From positions 1 to 25,499 of the IMG/VR virus record IMGVR_UViG_3300036985_002819: DNA of 25,499 bases; one strand, given 5' to 3'. Below the pieces are notes generated by a model that had not been told where the DNA came from, ran no database searches, and saw only the letters and a list, made by a program, of their open reading frames with translations. The DNA comes from a virus. The number at the start of each line of letters is the position of its first letter. Position 1 is the first letter of the stretch. A program made the translations under genes and the position numbers. Below, in pieces: positions 6,790 to 11,819 of the stretch.

Positions 6790-7377
6790 TTATTCCAGAA
6801 GGTCAAGGAGTTCTTGACGTGTTAGTGTTTTAAGATCTTCAGAAGAGAACTCAGATGCCTTGCGGCGGCCTCGGTCAACGCGCTGTACGACTTCGGCCAT
6901 ATCTTGGCTCTTGGCTTCGGGTACGACGCGAGAACCGAGCCACTTGATCAGGTCGATCTTCTCCTTGGCACATAACGGGGTGCCGGTTAGGTCGCCCGTT
7001 GCAATCGCCGTAGCAGCAAGTTGAAACAGTGCGTGTGCGTCAATTGAAGCGCGTGCTACCTCGACCTTGTTGGATTGCTCCGCCAGTGAAGTCAGCCGCT
7101 CCGGAGTCAGGATCAAGTCCTGCGTCTCCCCGTTGTCATAAGACCGACCTTCCGCAAAGGCCCGTACCGCTTGTTGCAGTGAAGGTGTCAGCTTATCAAA
7201 CAGGTTCAGCTCACACAGCTCCGCACACGCCTTCGAGTCCACCTGCCTCAGCTTCGAGACCGGCAGATCCCAGTCATACACATCCCGCCACCGTGGCCAC
7301 GCATCCACGAAATTGCTCTCGGGATTGTGGGGCCATTTTTGCATGTCAGGCGGCGTACGTGCAGCAGCCTTAGCCAT
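6790..7377 (-). CDS. Probable small terminase subunit (TerS), 195 aa
   Basis: A 195-residue, mostly helical, charged protein two to four genes upstream of terL. This is the usual place and size for the small terminase that recognises the packaging site and forms a ring which stimulates TerL. Residues 1-50 are basic and aromatic (PDMQKWPHNPESNFVDAWPR), a possible DNA-binding part. Residues 85-150 look helical and could oligomerise. The tail ends in acidic, leucine-rich TRQELLDLLE, plausible for TerL contact. No unambiguous helix-turn-helix motif was identified, so the assignment rests on position, length and composition. Its ATG overlaps the stop of the 39-residue gene (TAATG), fixing the start. 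Confidence 0.6.
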   Translation of the reverse strand: MAKAAARTPPDMQKWPHNPESNFVDAWPRWRDVYDWDLPVSKLRQVDSKACAELCELNLFDKLTPSLQQAVRAFAEGRSYDNGETQDLILTPERLTSLAEQSNKVEVARASIDAHALFQLAATAIATGDLTGTPLCAKEKIDLIKWLGSRVVPEAKSQDMAEVVQRVDRGRRKASEFSSEDLKTLTRQELLDLLE

Positions 7378-7496
7378 TACTTCACGTATGCCTGGATGAT
7401 CTTGGCAAACTCAGCCTTGATCTTGTCGTACTGATCGGCAGGTACGCGAATGGTGAGTACCCGAGATGGCGTGTTGAATTTAAATGGATGGGGCAT
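7377..7496 (-). CDS. Ribbon-helix-helix-like peptide, 39 aa
   Basis: A 39-residue protein beginning MPHPFKFNTPSRVLTIRVPA. The strand-like RVLTIRVPAD followed by one long helix (QYDKIKAEFAKIIQAYVK) resembles the beta strand and first helix of Arc/MetJ-type ribbon-helix-helix proteins, though the second helix is short or absent. The stop overlaps the terS start (TAATG). The 18-nt leader contains the repeat CGAATACGCTAC five bases before the ATG and no purine-rich ribosome site. It could be a small DNA-binding or autoregulatory factor for the packaging genes. Confidence 0.6.
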   Translation of the reverse strand: MPHPFKFNTPSRVLTIRVPADQYDKIKAEFAKIIQAYVK

Positions 7497-7501
7497 GTCG
7501 T

Positions 7502-7513
7502 GTAGCGTATTCG
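7502..7513 (-). repeat. 12-bp leader repeat, copy 1 (CGAATACGCTAC)
   Basis: CGAATACGCTAC on the minus strand ends five bases before the ATG at 7496, in the short gap after the RNA ligase stop. It is identical to the copy at 8129-8140, which sits at the same distance from the RNA ligase ATG. Confidence 0.8.
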
Positions 7514-7514
7514 T

Positions 7515-8123
7515 TTATTTTTTATTAGCAAGCCAAGATTTGTGTAACTTGTCATTTTCGCACAAACGCTTGAACTTGGCACTGTGCATGTTTTTGAAAG
7601 TGATGACAGCGCCTTCCGGTTTCATAAAACCTGCGTAAAGAACCGACCCTTTATTTTTCAGGTTATTAACGCAGTAGTCCCACACTGAAATTGGTTGATC
7701 GTAAGCATCGGTCCATGTCCCATCAATTGGGCCTTCGTACAGTACCGGCACAACGCATAGGCCGGGAATCTCAATATCCGTACGTCCGTACTCAAATGAT
7801 GCGAATCGCCTATCCGTTAGGTCGTACTTGCGTTGAATGCCCGCGCCGTGGAATTCTCCGTAATGAAGTCCGGGTCCGAGCCTTCGGAGCTCTTCACGAC
7901 GTTCATGCACCCAAACTCCAAACCCAAAATTATCTTCGGCTTTAGTAGGCGGTTCTCCGTTTTCGTGCGTCAGCCAACGCTCACGCGACCCCGCCAATAC
8001 CGGCATACCCGTATCTTCAGGAACGTAAATGACTCCATTGGTCCCGTCAATTTTCTCGGTCACGTAAACGGTTTCTGAAGATAGCCGCTGAATAGACGGC
8101 CATTTTTTAAAGTCAGTAGTCAT
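7515..8123 (-). CDS. Compact RNA ligase (Rnl2/DNA-ligase superfamily nucleotidyltransferase), 202 aa
   Basis: A 202-residue protein with the covalent nucleotidyltransferase motifs in order: motif I EKIDGTNG (Lys24 as the AMP-accepting nucleophile), a GSRERW segment, motif III LHYGEFHG (88-93 core) and FASFEY, motif IV KPEGAVI (Glu170), and motif V SAKFKR (Lys183 or Lys185). This is the RNA_ligase (PF09414-like) layout and seals 5'-phosphate and 3'-hydroxyl RNA ends using ATP. It lacks a large C-terminal domain, so it is a minimal catalytic core. Phage ligases of this kind often repair tRNAs cut by host defences; that role is inferred. The gene is bracketed by the 12-bp repeats at 7502 and 8129, suggesting a cassette. 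The start is the ATG just after the repeat. Confidence 0.88.
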   Translation of the reverse strand: MTTDFKKWPSIQRLSSETVYVTEKIDGTNGVIYVPEDTGMPVLAGSRERWLTHENGEPPTKAEDNFGFGVWVHERREELRRLGPGLHYGEFHGAGIQRKYDLTDRRFASFEYGRTDIEIPGLCVVPVLYEGPIDGTWTDAYDQPISVWDYCVNNLKNKGSVLYAGFMKPEGAVITFKNMHSAKFKRLCENDKLHKSWLANKK

Positions 8124-8128
8124 GTTAG

Positions 8129-8140
8129 GTAGCGTATTCG
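8129..8140 (-). repeat. 12-bp leader repeat, copy 2 (CGAATACGCTAC)
   Basis: Identical to 7502-7513 on the minus strand and again exactly five bases before an ATG (8123). The inner ATACGCTAC also appears on the plus strand at 8402 and 9246 as part of a longer 14-bp repeat. Confidence 0.8.
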
Positions 8141-8162
8141 CTTAGGCCGTGCGGTCAATCGC

Positions 8163-8366
8163 TTATTCGTCATAATCCATCTCTCCGGTGTCGTGTTTAC
8201 GTGAGCGTCGTTCGTGCTTTACCGTACGTGTTATAGCCGTGGGCGTAGCCAAGTGCCAGTGCTGACAGATCGTGCAGCGATACGGCATCCGTGACGAGGT
8301 AGCACGACGACAGATTGCCATGGCTTGCGATGCCGTGAGGGCGTCTTTGTTACAGGGGCATTGCAT
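8163..8366 (-). CDS. Small zinc-finger-like phage protein, 67 aa
   Basis: A 67-residue basic protein with an N-terminal CPC, a helical segment SQAMAICRRATS, then MPYRCTICQHWHLATPT and a charged tail. The pattern of a Cys pair, an Ala/Arg helix and YxCxxCxxWHL is a recurring small zinc-ribbon type in tailed phages, recognised from memory. It is the first gene of the leftward block and directly abuts the control region, so it may be an early-late regulator, but DNA binding is inferred. It has no close ribosome site; the ATG is the first in frame. Confidence 0.7.
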   Translation of the reverse strand: MQCPCNKDALTASQAMAICRRATSSRMPYRCTICQHWHLATPTAITRTVKHERRSRKHDTGEMDYDE

Positions 8367-8374
8367 GTGTGTGT

Positions 8375-8400
8375 TGTATACGGTTATGTGGGGATGTCAA
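8375..8400 (-). promoter_or_regulatory. Candidate leftward promoter
   Basis: On the minus strand TTGACA (8400-8395) is a perfect -35 hexamer. The nearest -10-like hexamer, TATACA (8380-8375), is only 14 bp away, shorter than the usual 16-18. It lies just upstream of the first leftward gene. A second perfect TTGACA on the same strand lies at 8939-8934, with CATAAG 17 bp downstream. Confidence 0.35.
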
Positions 8401-8401
8401 G

Positions 8402-8415
8402 TGTATACGCTACTT
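8402..8415 (+). repeat. 14-bp repeat TGTATACGCTACTT, copy 1
   Basis: TGTATACGCTACTT is identical to 9246-9259, where it overlaps the candidate rightward early promoter. Both copies share ATACGCTAC with the minus-strand leader repeats at 7502 and 8129. Four copies of a 9-bp core within 1.8 kb around the divergent control region suggest a protein-binding site. Confidence 0.7.
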
Positions 8416-8424
8416 TTCAAAAGT
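8412..8424. promoter_or_regulatory. Palindrome ACTTTTCAAAAGT
   Basis: A perfect 13-bp palindrome with six-base arms around a central C, overlapping the end of the first 14-bp repeat and lying 15-30 bp upstream of the leftward TTGACA. The size and position suit a dimeric repressor or activator site. Confidence 0.5.
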
Positions 8425-8433
8425 TCCTGCGTT

Positions 8434-8454
8434 TTTTACAAGCCCCTTGTAAAA
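8434..8454. promoter_or_regulatory. Palindrome TTTTACAAG-CCC-CTTGTAAAA
   Basis: A perfect inverted repeat with nine-base arms and a three-base loop, followed by tandem GTAAAAGT units (TGTAAAAGTGTAAAAGT, 8448-8464). As RNA it would be a weak A/U-rich hairpin; as DNA it looks like an operator. It sits 10 bp from the palindrome at 8412-8424. Confidence 0.55.
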
Positions 8455-8478
8455 GTGTAAAAGTAAAATCCAAACCAA

Positions 8479-8504
8479 CCCCCCATGCCACCCCTCCCCA
8501 CCCC
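8479..8504 (-). other. G-quadruplex motif on the minus strand
   Basis: Read on the minus strand, four G-runs of at least four are separated by loops T, A and TGGCAT (GGGG-T-GGGG-A-GGGG-TGGCAT-GGGGGG). This satisfies a strict four-tetrad pattern with two one-base loops. The plus strand here is correspondingly C-rich and nearly free of G for about 45 nt. Confidence 0.7.
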
Positions 8505-8540
8505 TCCACACGCCATCTAAGCCACGATCGCCATCGATGC

Positions 8541-8565
8541 CACACCTTATATAGGCACAGGTGTG
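8541..8565. repeat. Inverted repeat CACACCT / AGGTGTG
   Basis: Seven-base arms (8541-8547 and 8559-8565) flank an 11-nt centre starting TATATAGG. It may be an operator or small hairpin. It lies between the G-quadruplex motif and the long inverted repeat. Confidence 0.4.
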
Positions 8566-8655
8566 AGCGTGTCTGTAATGGGCTAGGATCGCAAGGAAGG
8601 GTAGCGGACAGGCTGTGACCGACGGGAAGAATCAATCCTGTGTGCCGACATAGGG

Positions 8656-8702
8656 GACCGTTAGCCTTTTAGCGACCGTTAGTAAAGCGTTGCTAAGGGT
8701 TG
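8656..8702 (+). repeat. Long inverted repeat, left arm
   Basis: It starts GACCGTTAGCCTTTTAGCGA and ends TTGCTAAGGGTTG. The reverse complement of 9039-9096 carries the same blocks: GACCGTTAG, then CCTTTTAGCGACCGTTA, then TTGCTAAGGGTTG, with a 10-bp insertion in the right arm and about 8 diverged bases. GACCGTTAG itself occurs twice in this arm (8656 and 8674). Confidence 0.85.
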
Positions 8703-8710
8703 ATCGCGCA

Positions 8711-8748
8711 TGTAAGTGTTTGTCATTAGCTAACTTATGATGTTCTAT
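8711..8748 (+). repeat. Iteron-like direct repeat, copy 1
   Basis: TGTAAGTGTTTGT at 8711 is followed 11 nt later by ACTTATGATGT. Copy 2 at 8888-8925 has TGTAAGTGTCTGT then ACTTATGATGT at nearly the same spacing. A more diverged inverted copy lies at 8997-9031. A partial copy, GTAAGTGTCAAT, starts at 8929. Confidence 0.7.
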
Positions 8749-8775
8749 TAGTATCGTTTTATCCTTTAGTAAGCG

Positions 8776-8963
8776 TTATCCAGAAATAAATACAGCTATG
8801 ACCGTAGTTGCTAAGAGAGAGTTAGAGATATACATATAATAAATGAGTAGTAATAATTCAGATGATATATATATTATATATTATAAGTGTAAGTGTCTGT
8901 ATTATAATGACTTATGATGTATGTATGGGTAAGTGTCAATATGTCTCCATCTCTTTATCCAGG
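8776..8963. other. Candidate replication origin core
   Basis: Two DnaA-box-like nonamers in the same orientation, TTATCCAGA (8776-8784) and TTATCCAGG (8955-8963), each one or two bases from TTATCCACA. They flank an almost pure A/T island at about 8826-8890 that would unwind easily, in a genome that is otherwise of moderate GC. The core lies inside the long inverted repeat (8656/9096), between diverging gene blocks, and overlaps iteron-like repeats. TATAAT hexamers at 8835-8840 and 8903-8908 mean promoters are also possible. There is no gene here. The origin call is structural inference. Confidence 0.55.
8888..8925 (+). repeat. Iteron-like direct repeat, copy 2
   Basis: TGTAAGTGTCTGT followed by ACTTATGATGT, a direct partner of 8711-8748. 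It contains TATAAT (8903-8908) between the two halves. Confidence 0.7.
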
Positions 8964-8996
8964 GGAGTCTTACTAACGCATAACCGTATCCCCCCA

Positions 8997-9031
8997 GTAC
9001 ATCACAACGCCATAAGCTACAACGACTTACA
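8997..9031 (-). repeat. Iteron-like repeat, inverted diverged copy
   Basis: On the minus strand it reads TGTAAGTCGTTGTAGCTTAT, then GTTGTGATGTAC: the same half-sites (TGTAAGT, TTGT, AGCT, TATG, TGATGT) as the copies at 8711 and 8888, but inverted and more diverged. TAAGTCGTTGTA also recurs on the plus strand near 9203. Confidence 0.55.
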
Positions 9032-9038
9032 AACCCCC

Positions 9039-9096
9039 CAACCCTTAGCAAAGCTCAAAATAACGGTCGCTAAAAGGCGATAAAAGGCTAACGGTC
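9039..9096 (-). repeat. Long inverted repeat, right arm
   Basis: Reverse-complement partner of 8656-8702, longer because TAAAAGGC is duplicated in tandem (TAAAAGGCGATAAAAGGC at 9071-9088). The two arms enclose about 336 bp containing the AT-rich island. A 10-bp palindrome GCACATGTGC lies further right at 9164-9173. The rest of 9097-9240 shows nothing else I can name. Confidence 0.85.
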
Positions 9097-9244
9097 TACC
9101 GTCATTTTCATCGTTTTACACTCAACGCACGCCATAATACATTAGTCCATACAGACCCATACCGCACATGTGCCTGCGATCAGCTAAGACTCGATCGTCA
9201 TAAGTCGTTGTAAATAGAGCGCGCTAATCGCCTAAAGAATTTAA

Positions 9245-9272
9245 TTGTATACGCTACTTGGTTGCATATAAT
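9245..9272 (+). promoter_or_regulatory. Candidate rightward early promoter
   Basis: A consensus -10, TATAAT (9267-9272), lies 16 bp after TTGTAT (9245-9250), a poor -35. The gap contains the second copy of the 14-bp repeat (9246-9259), so an activator or repressor may act here. The first rightward gene starts 50 bp downstream with a good AAGGA site at 9311-9315. Confidence 0.55.
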
Positions 9273-9322
9273 AAGCGAGTCATCAGTAATGAACGCTGAA
9301 CGCCAAACACAAGGAACACACC

Positions 9323-9547
9323 ATGAGCAATCCCATCAACCCCCTAACCAGGAAACGATACGCACTGTTCTCCGGAGAGCACTACTACCCGTTAGGCGGA
9401 TTTGATGATTATGGAGCGAGTTTTGACAGCTTAGAGGAGGCTATACAAGTAGCTAAAGCACTAAAGGGTGGTTGTTGGTGGCATATTGTAGACCTTAATG
9501 AGTTGGTTGTTGTCGCAGACCACTGTCACAAAAAGGAAACACCATGA
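9323..9547 (+). CDS. Small early phage protein, 74 aa
   Basis: First gene of the rightward block. The 74 residues include ALFSGEHYYPLGGFDDYGAS, then SFDSLEEAIQVAK and WWHIVDLNELVVV. A 'YYPxGGxxDxxgSFdslEEA ... WWHIVDL' pattern recurs in small uncharacterised phage proteins, recognised from memory. It is probably a compact alpha-beta fold with no membrane segment. AAGGA stands seven bases before the ATG. The stop overlaps the next start (ATGA). Role unknown; its position suggests immediate-early expression. Confidence 0.8.
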   Translation: MSNPINPLTRKRYALFSGEHYYPLGGFDDYGASFDSLEEAIQVAKALKGGCWWHIVDLNELVVVADHCHKKETP

Positions 9548-9867
9548 AGTACCCATCACACGAATGCCTACTGACTGCGGAACTGTGCCGCATCGATCAC
9601 ACCCTGACCAAGCCACCCGGATGCGCGCCCGTAGTCGCAACTCGCGTTTGCGCGCTTGCCCGGTCCTATCGCCGGCTCAATGAAGCCAGATGCAACCGTG
9701 AGCTAAGAGTTGCGGAACAACGCAAGATGCAATCCCTCCAAGAGCGGGCAGATGCGCTTTTGCTGCCGTACGGCCTGTGTATGGGCCACCCGGGGGGGCT
9801 GTGCATGTATGCGCTGCCTACACCGCCGTGCGCGGTGTCGTCATCCTCGGCTATGGTGATCGCATGA
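9544..9867 (+). CDS. Hypothetical early protein, 107 aa
   Basis: Starts in an ATGA overlap after an AAGGAAACACC leader and ends in another ATGA overlap. The first 75 residues are helical and basic (ATRVCALARSYRRLNEARCN, then LQERADALLLPYG) with several cysteines. The last 30 (GLCMGHPGGLCMYALPTPPC) are Gly/Pro/Cys-rich and unlike the front part. The tail may be a late extension from a frame change, but no clear frameshift site is seen. No family recognised. Confidence 0.6.
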   Translation: MKYPSHECLLTAELCRIDHTLTKPPGCAPVVATRVCALARSYRRLNEARCNRELRVAEQRKMQSLQERADALLLPYGLCMGHPGGLCMYALPTPPCAVSSSSAMVIA

Positions 9868-10091
9868 ATAACGACTGCTTCCCCTACACCCTAGAAGACG
9901 CTGATGGCAACAAGCTGCACGTTTACCCACTCAAGGGCAAATACTGGCACGCTTGGCACGGCAACACCGTGATCCGATGCCACCACGAAAAACCTACACA
10001 CGCAAACATGCACGTATTAGTAACTCCCACCTTTACCACGTCTCCCGTTCCGGTGCTCAGTTGCTGGGACATCGAAGACACGGTACTATAA
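9864..10091 (+). CDS. Hypothetical early protein, 75 aa
   Basis: Begins at the ATG that overlaps the previous stop (ATGA at 9864). The frame is open 87 bp further upstream, but that would overlap the preceding gene without a ribosome site. The N-terminal 40 residues look like a small beta sheet (LEDADGNKLHVYPLKGKYWH). His, Trp and Cys residues are frequent (WHAWHGNTVIRCHHEK), which could bind metal. No family recognised. Confidence 0.6.
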   Translation: MNNDCFPYTLEDADGNKLHVYPLKGKYWHAWHGNTVIRCHHEKPTHANMHVLVTPTFTTSPVPVLSCWDIEDTVL

Positions 10092-10103
10092 GGAAACACC
10101 ACC

Positions 10104-10328
10104 ATGACGCCCATTCGCCAAGCCCTACGCACCGCTATCTGTATCTACGCTGGAGATGCTCATAAGCACTGGATCAAAGCGCAACGCCACGCGGAGCGGT
10201 CCTTCACGCACGCGGTCTCCGGGCGGCAGCTTGAACGCATCCTGGCTGAGACCCAATACCACACGCATCGCTCGCTCTATCACAAAAACGACATCAAGCT
10301 GAGCCGGGCATTGGAGATGATGAAATGA
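10104..10328 (+). CDS. Hypothetical early protein, 74 aa
   Basis: A 74-residue helical, His/Arg-rich basic protein with AAGGAAACACCACC before the ATG. The core reads AVSGRQLERILAETQYHTHR. It ends in an ATGA overlap with the next gene. It has no cysteine motif and no membrane segment. The composition would suit nucleic-acid binding, but nothing specific is seen. Confidence 0.6.
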   Translation: MTPIRQALRTAICIYAGDAHKHWIKAQRHAERSFTHAVSGRQLERILAETQYHTHRSLYHKNDIKLSRALEMMK

Positions 10329-10492
10329 AGTACCTAATAGTGTCCAACGGCAGCGACTACGGCACCCTAGAAGAGGGGAAGCCCGTCCCGTACGGTTTTT
10401 ACGTGCTTCAGAATGGAGCACGTTTCACCAAGGAAGAGGCGCAAGCATGGTACGATGAAGAAATGTACACGCTATCGCTGTTAGAAAATTAG
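10325..10492 (+). CDS. Hypothetical early protein, 55 aa
   Basis: A 55-residue acidic protein from an ATG that overlaps the previous stop. It shows a beta-like N-terminus (MKYLIVSNGSDYGTLEEGKP), a YGFYVLQNG strand and an amphipathic helix FTKEEAQAWYDEE. It resembles compact host-takeover proteins in size and charge only. Function unknown. Confidence 0.6.
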   Translation: MKYLIVSNGSDYGTLEEGKPVPYGFYVLQNGARFTKEEAQAWYDEEMYTLSLLEN

Positions 10493-10574
10493 CTAAGTAT
10501 ACCCAATACCAGCTTAAACTCAGTAGTACCTGTTAGCATTCCATATTCCAGAAAACAGAATGAGAAAAAAAACC

Positions 10575-10754
10575 ATGAGCGGCTTCACATTTAACAAATG
10601 CTCCACGGAGTTGTGGGACTCCGACACGCCCGAGAGTGAACGCTTTCGCAAATTTTGGCGGGAAGAAGCGCGTTCTATCTCGAAAAAACTAAACGGCGCC
10701 ACCATCGAGCTATACAGCTACGAAGATGTTCTGCTTGACGCCATAACCTACTAA
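10575..10754 (+). CDS. Hypothetical early protein, 59 aa
   Basis: A 59-residue protein MSGFTFNKCSTELWDSDTPE with a charged helical centre (RFRKFWREEARSISKKLNG). I place the start at the ATG at 10575 because it is preceded by GAGAAAAAAAACC, matching the ACC-ATG leaders of neighbouring genes. An in-frame ATG at 10560 would add five residues. A 67-bp gap with nothing recognisable precedes it. No family recognised. Confidence 0.6.
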   Translation: MSGFTFNKCSTELWDSDTPESERFRKFWREEARSISKKLNGATIELYSYEDVLLDAITY

Positions 10755-10767
10755 AAGAGATACCACC

Positions 10768-11172
10768 ATGCTCGAATACGAAAATATCCGCATTGAAGTC
10801 GCACACGCTCAGCGTTTAGCGGATCAACAAGCACATAAGCCCATTCGTAAGATCACCATCAAAGACCTAGGCGGGGTCATGCGGCATGCGGTAACAAACA
10901 ATCCGCATTTCATCGATCACGTCAAAAAAGAGGAAAAACAAGTCGCGAGACGGCGTCAACTGGCCTCGCACATCGTGCAACTCTTGCGTGCGAATGGCCC
11001 CATGACCTCGACCCAACTGTGCGAAGCCACCCATTCCAGCAGTACTCTCATCGCACTCGCCGTGCGGAACCTGTCGAACGTACGCTGGCTCATCGGCGGA
11101 CGTGAAAAAACTTACACCTTGCAAGGCTCTGATGATGGCGTATACACTAATTATGACGCGGAGAAACCATGA
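10768..11172 (+). CDS. Possible winged-helix DNA-binding protein, 134 aa
   Basis: A 134-residue protein. The N-terminal half is helical (EVAHAQRLADQQAHKPIRKI, then VMRHAVTNNPHFIDHVKKEE). Residues about 64-115 look like a winged helix: a helix RRRQLASHIVQLLRA, a turn NGPMTSTQLCEAT, a recognition-type helix SSSTLIALAVRNL, and a wing WLIGGREKTYTL. An early-operon regulator is plausible. Ribosome-site-like AAGAGATACCACC precedes the ATG, and the stop overlaps the next gene (ATGA). The fold is my inference from pattern. Confidence 0.65.
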   Translation: MLEYENIRIEVAHAQRLADQQAHKPIRKITIKDLGGVMRHAVTNNPHFIDHVKKEEKQVARRRQLASHIVQLLRANGPMTSTQLCEATHSSSTLIALAVRNLSNVRWLIGGREKTYTLQGSDDGVYTNYDAEKP

Positions 11173-11180
11173 CACTCACT
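11164..11180 (+). repeat. 17-bp direct repeat at gene junction, copy 1
   Basis: AAACCATGACACTCACT spans the end of one gene and the first codons (MTLT) of the next. It is identical to 11367-11383. Confidence 0.8.
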
Positions 11181-11375
11181 AACTGCCTTAGCTGTGCTCA
11201 CTGTAGGGTTGAGTACGAGGAAGACTACTCAGACGTTACGCCAGGGGCAGGGCTAATACTTGCATGCTCTAAAAACAAGTGGTACGTTTCTGGGCATTCT
11301 GATTTAAAAAAGGACTTAAAGAACGCTACGGACATGGCAGAAACATGTTCCGACTACAAGGAAGAAAAACCATGA
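11169..11375 (+). CDS. Cysteine-rich small protein, 68 aa
   Basis: A 68-residue protein with N-terminal NCLSCAHCRVEYEEDYSD and later cysteines in ILACSKNKWYVSG and AETCSDYKEE. Closely spaced CxxCxxC plus two distal cysteines suggest a metal-binding knuckle. The gene lies between two copies of a 17-bp repeat covering its start and that of the next gene, so both proteins begin MTLT and the flanking genes end EKP. It may be an inserted cassette. Function unknown. Confidence 0.7.
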   Translation: MTLTNCLSCAHCRVEYEEDYSDVTPGAGLILACSKNKWYVSGHSDLKKDLKNATDMAETCSDYKEEKP

Positions 11376-11383
11376 CACTCACT
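11367..11383 (+). repeat. 17-bp direct repeat at gene junction, copy 2
   Basis: Second exact copy of AAACCATGACACTCACT, 203 bp after the first, again carrying a stop/start overlap. Confidence 0.8.
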
Positions 11384-11683
11384 GATCCCATCCACCCCAA
11401 CTTCGAGCGCGAAGCTATTGAAGCCGAGCACATGCTTGCTGCCGAACGCGATGCTCGCGAGTATATGGCACATCACATTGCCGCCGTAGAAAACGTGATG
11501 TCGGGACTCGCTCACCGTCGCACATGGCGCGCTGTACTCCTCGACGAAGAAACCGCCATCGTAGACAGCGGCGCTTGGGGCACCTCTCGCAGCGCGGCCA
11601 TGCAAGAGGCCGTCGAACTGTTCGACGACATGGAAGCACGCAAGGCCAAGGAAATATACGAACGGGAATACAAAAATGTTTGA
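11372..11683 (+). CDS. Hypothetical helical protein, 103 aa
   Basis: Starts at the ATG overlapping the previous stop; an upstream in-frame ATG at 11345 would only repeat bases of the preceding gene. The protein is mostly alpha-helical and acidic at both ends (NFEREAIEAEHMLAAERDAR, and AMQEAVELFDDMEARKAKEI). A central segment RRTWRAVLLDEETAIVDSGA looks like a beta hairpin. It overlaps the next gene by 8 bp. No family recognised. Confidence 0.65.
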   Translation: MTLTDPIHPNFEREAIEAEHMLAAERDAREYMAHHIAAVENVMSGLAHRRTWRAVLLDEETAIVDSGAWGTSRSAAMQEAVELFDDMEARKAKEIYEREYKNV

Positions 11684-11819
11684 CCAATCCGAGCTAGAAC
11701 TCCTGGTTGAGCTTGCTGCTAACGTCCACGACATGGACACCACCGAACGCGAATCCTTCGCCTACGAACTACAATACTTAGGACTACACAACGAAGTCCG
11801 CATGGAGTTATCCCAATGA
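11676..11819 (+). CDS. Hypothetical acidic protein, 47 aa
   Basis: A 47-residue acidic helical protein (MFDQSELELLVELAANVHDM) whose ATG lies 8 bp inside the previous gene and whose stop overlaps the start of the ATPase gene (ATGA). The coupling to the recombination ATPase may mean a shared function, but nothing in the sequence proves it. Confidence 0.6.
   Translation: MFDQSELELLVELAANVHDMDTTERESFAYELQYLGLHNEVRMELSQ

Noticed and set aside
7382-7582. A 66-codon minus-strand frame between the RNA ligase and the small terminase
   Set aside because: It is a shadow of the ligase end and of the 39-residue peptide, which has a better protein-like sequence and a TAATG junction.
8434-8454. An intrinsic terminator
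   Set aside because: The stem is mostly A/T with a CCC loop, and no downstream T-run follows in the plus direction; it fits an operator better.
8417-8635. A 72-codon minus-strand frame and plus-strand frames through the control region
   Set aside because: Low-complexity Gly/Trp/Val sequence is produced by the G-rich tract, and there is no ribosome site. The plus-strand frame at 8862-9083 likewise reads through the AT island and repeats.
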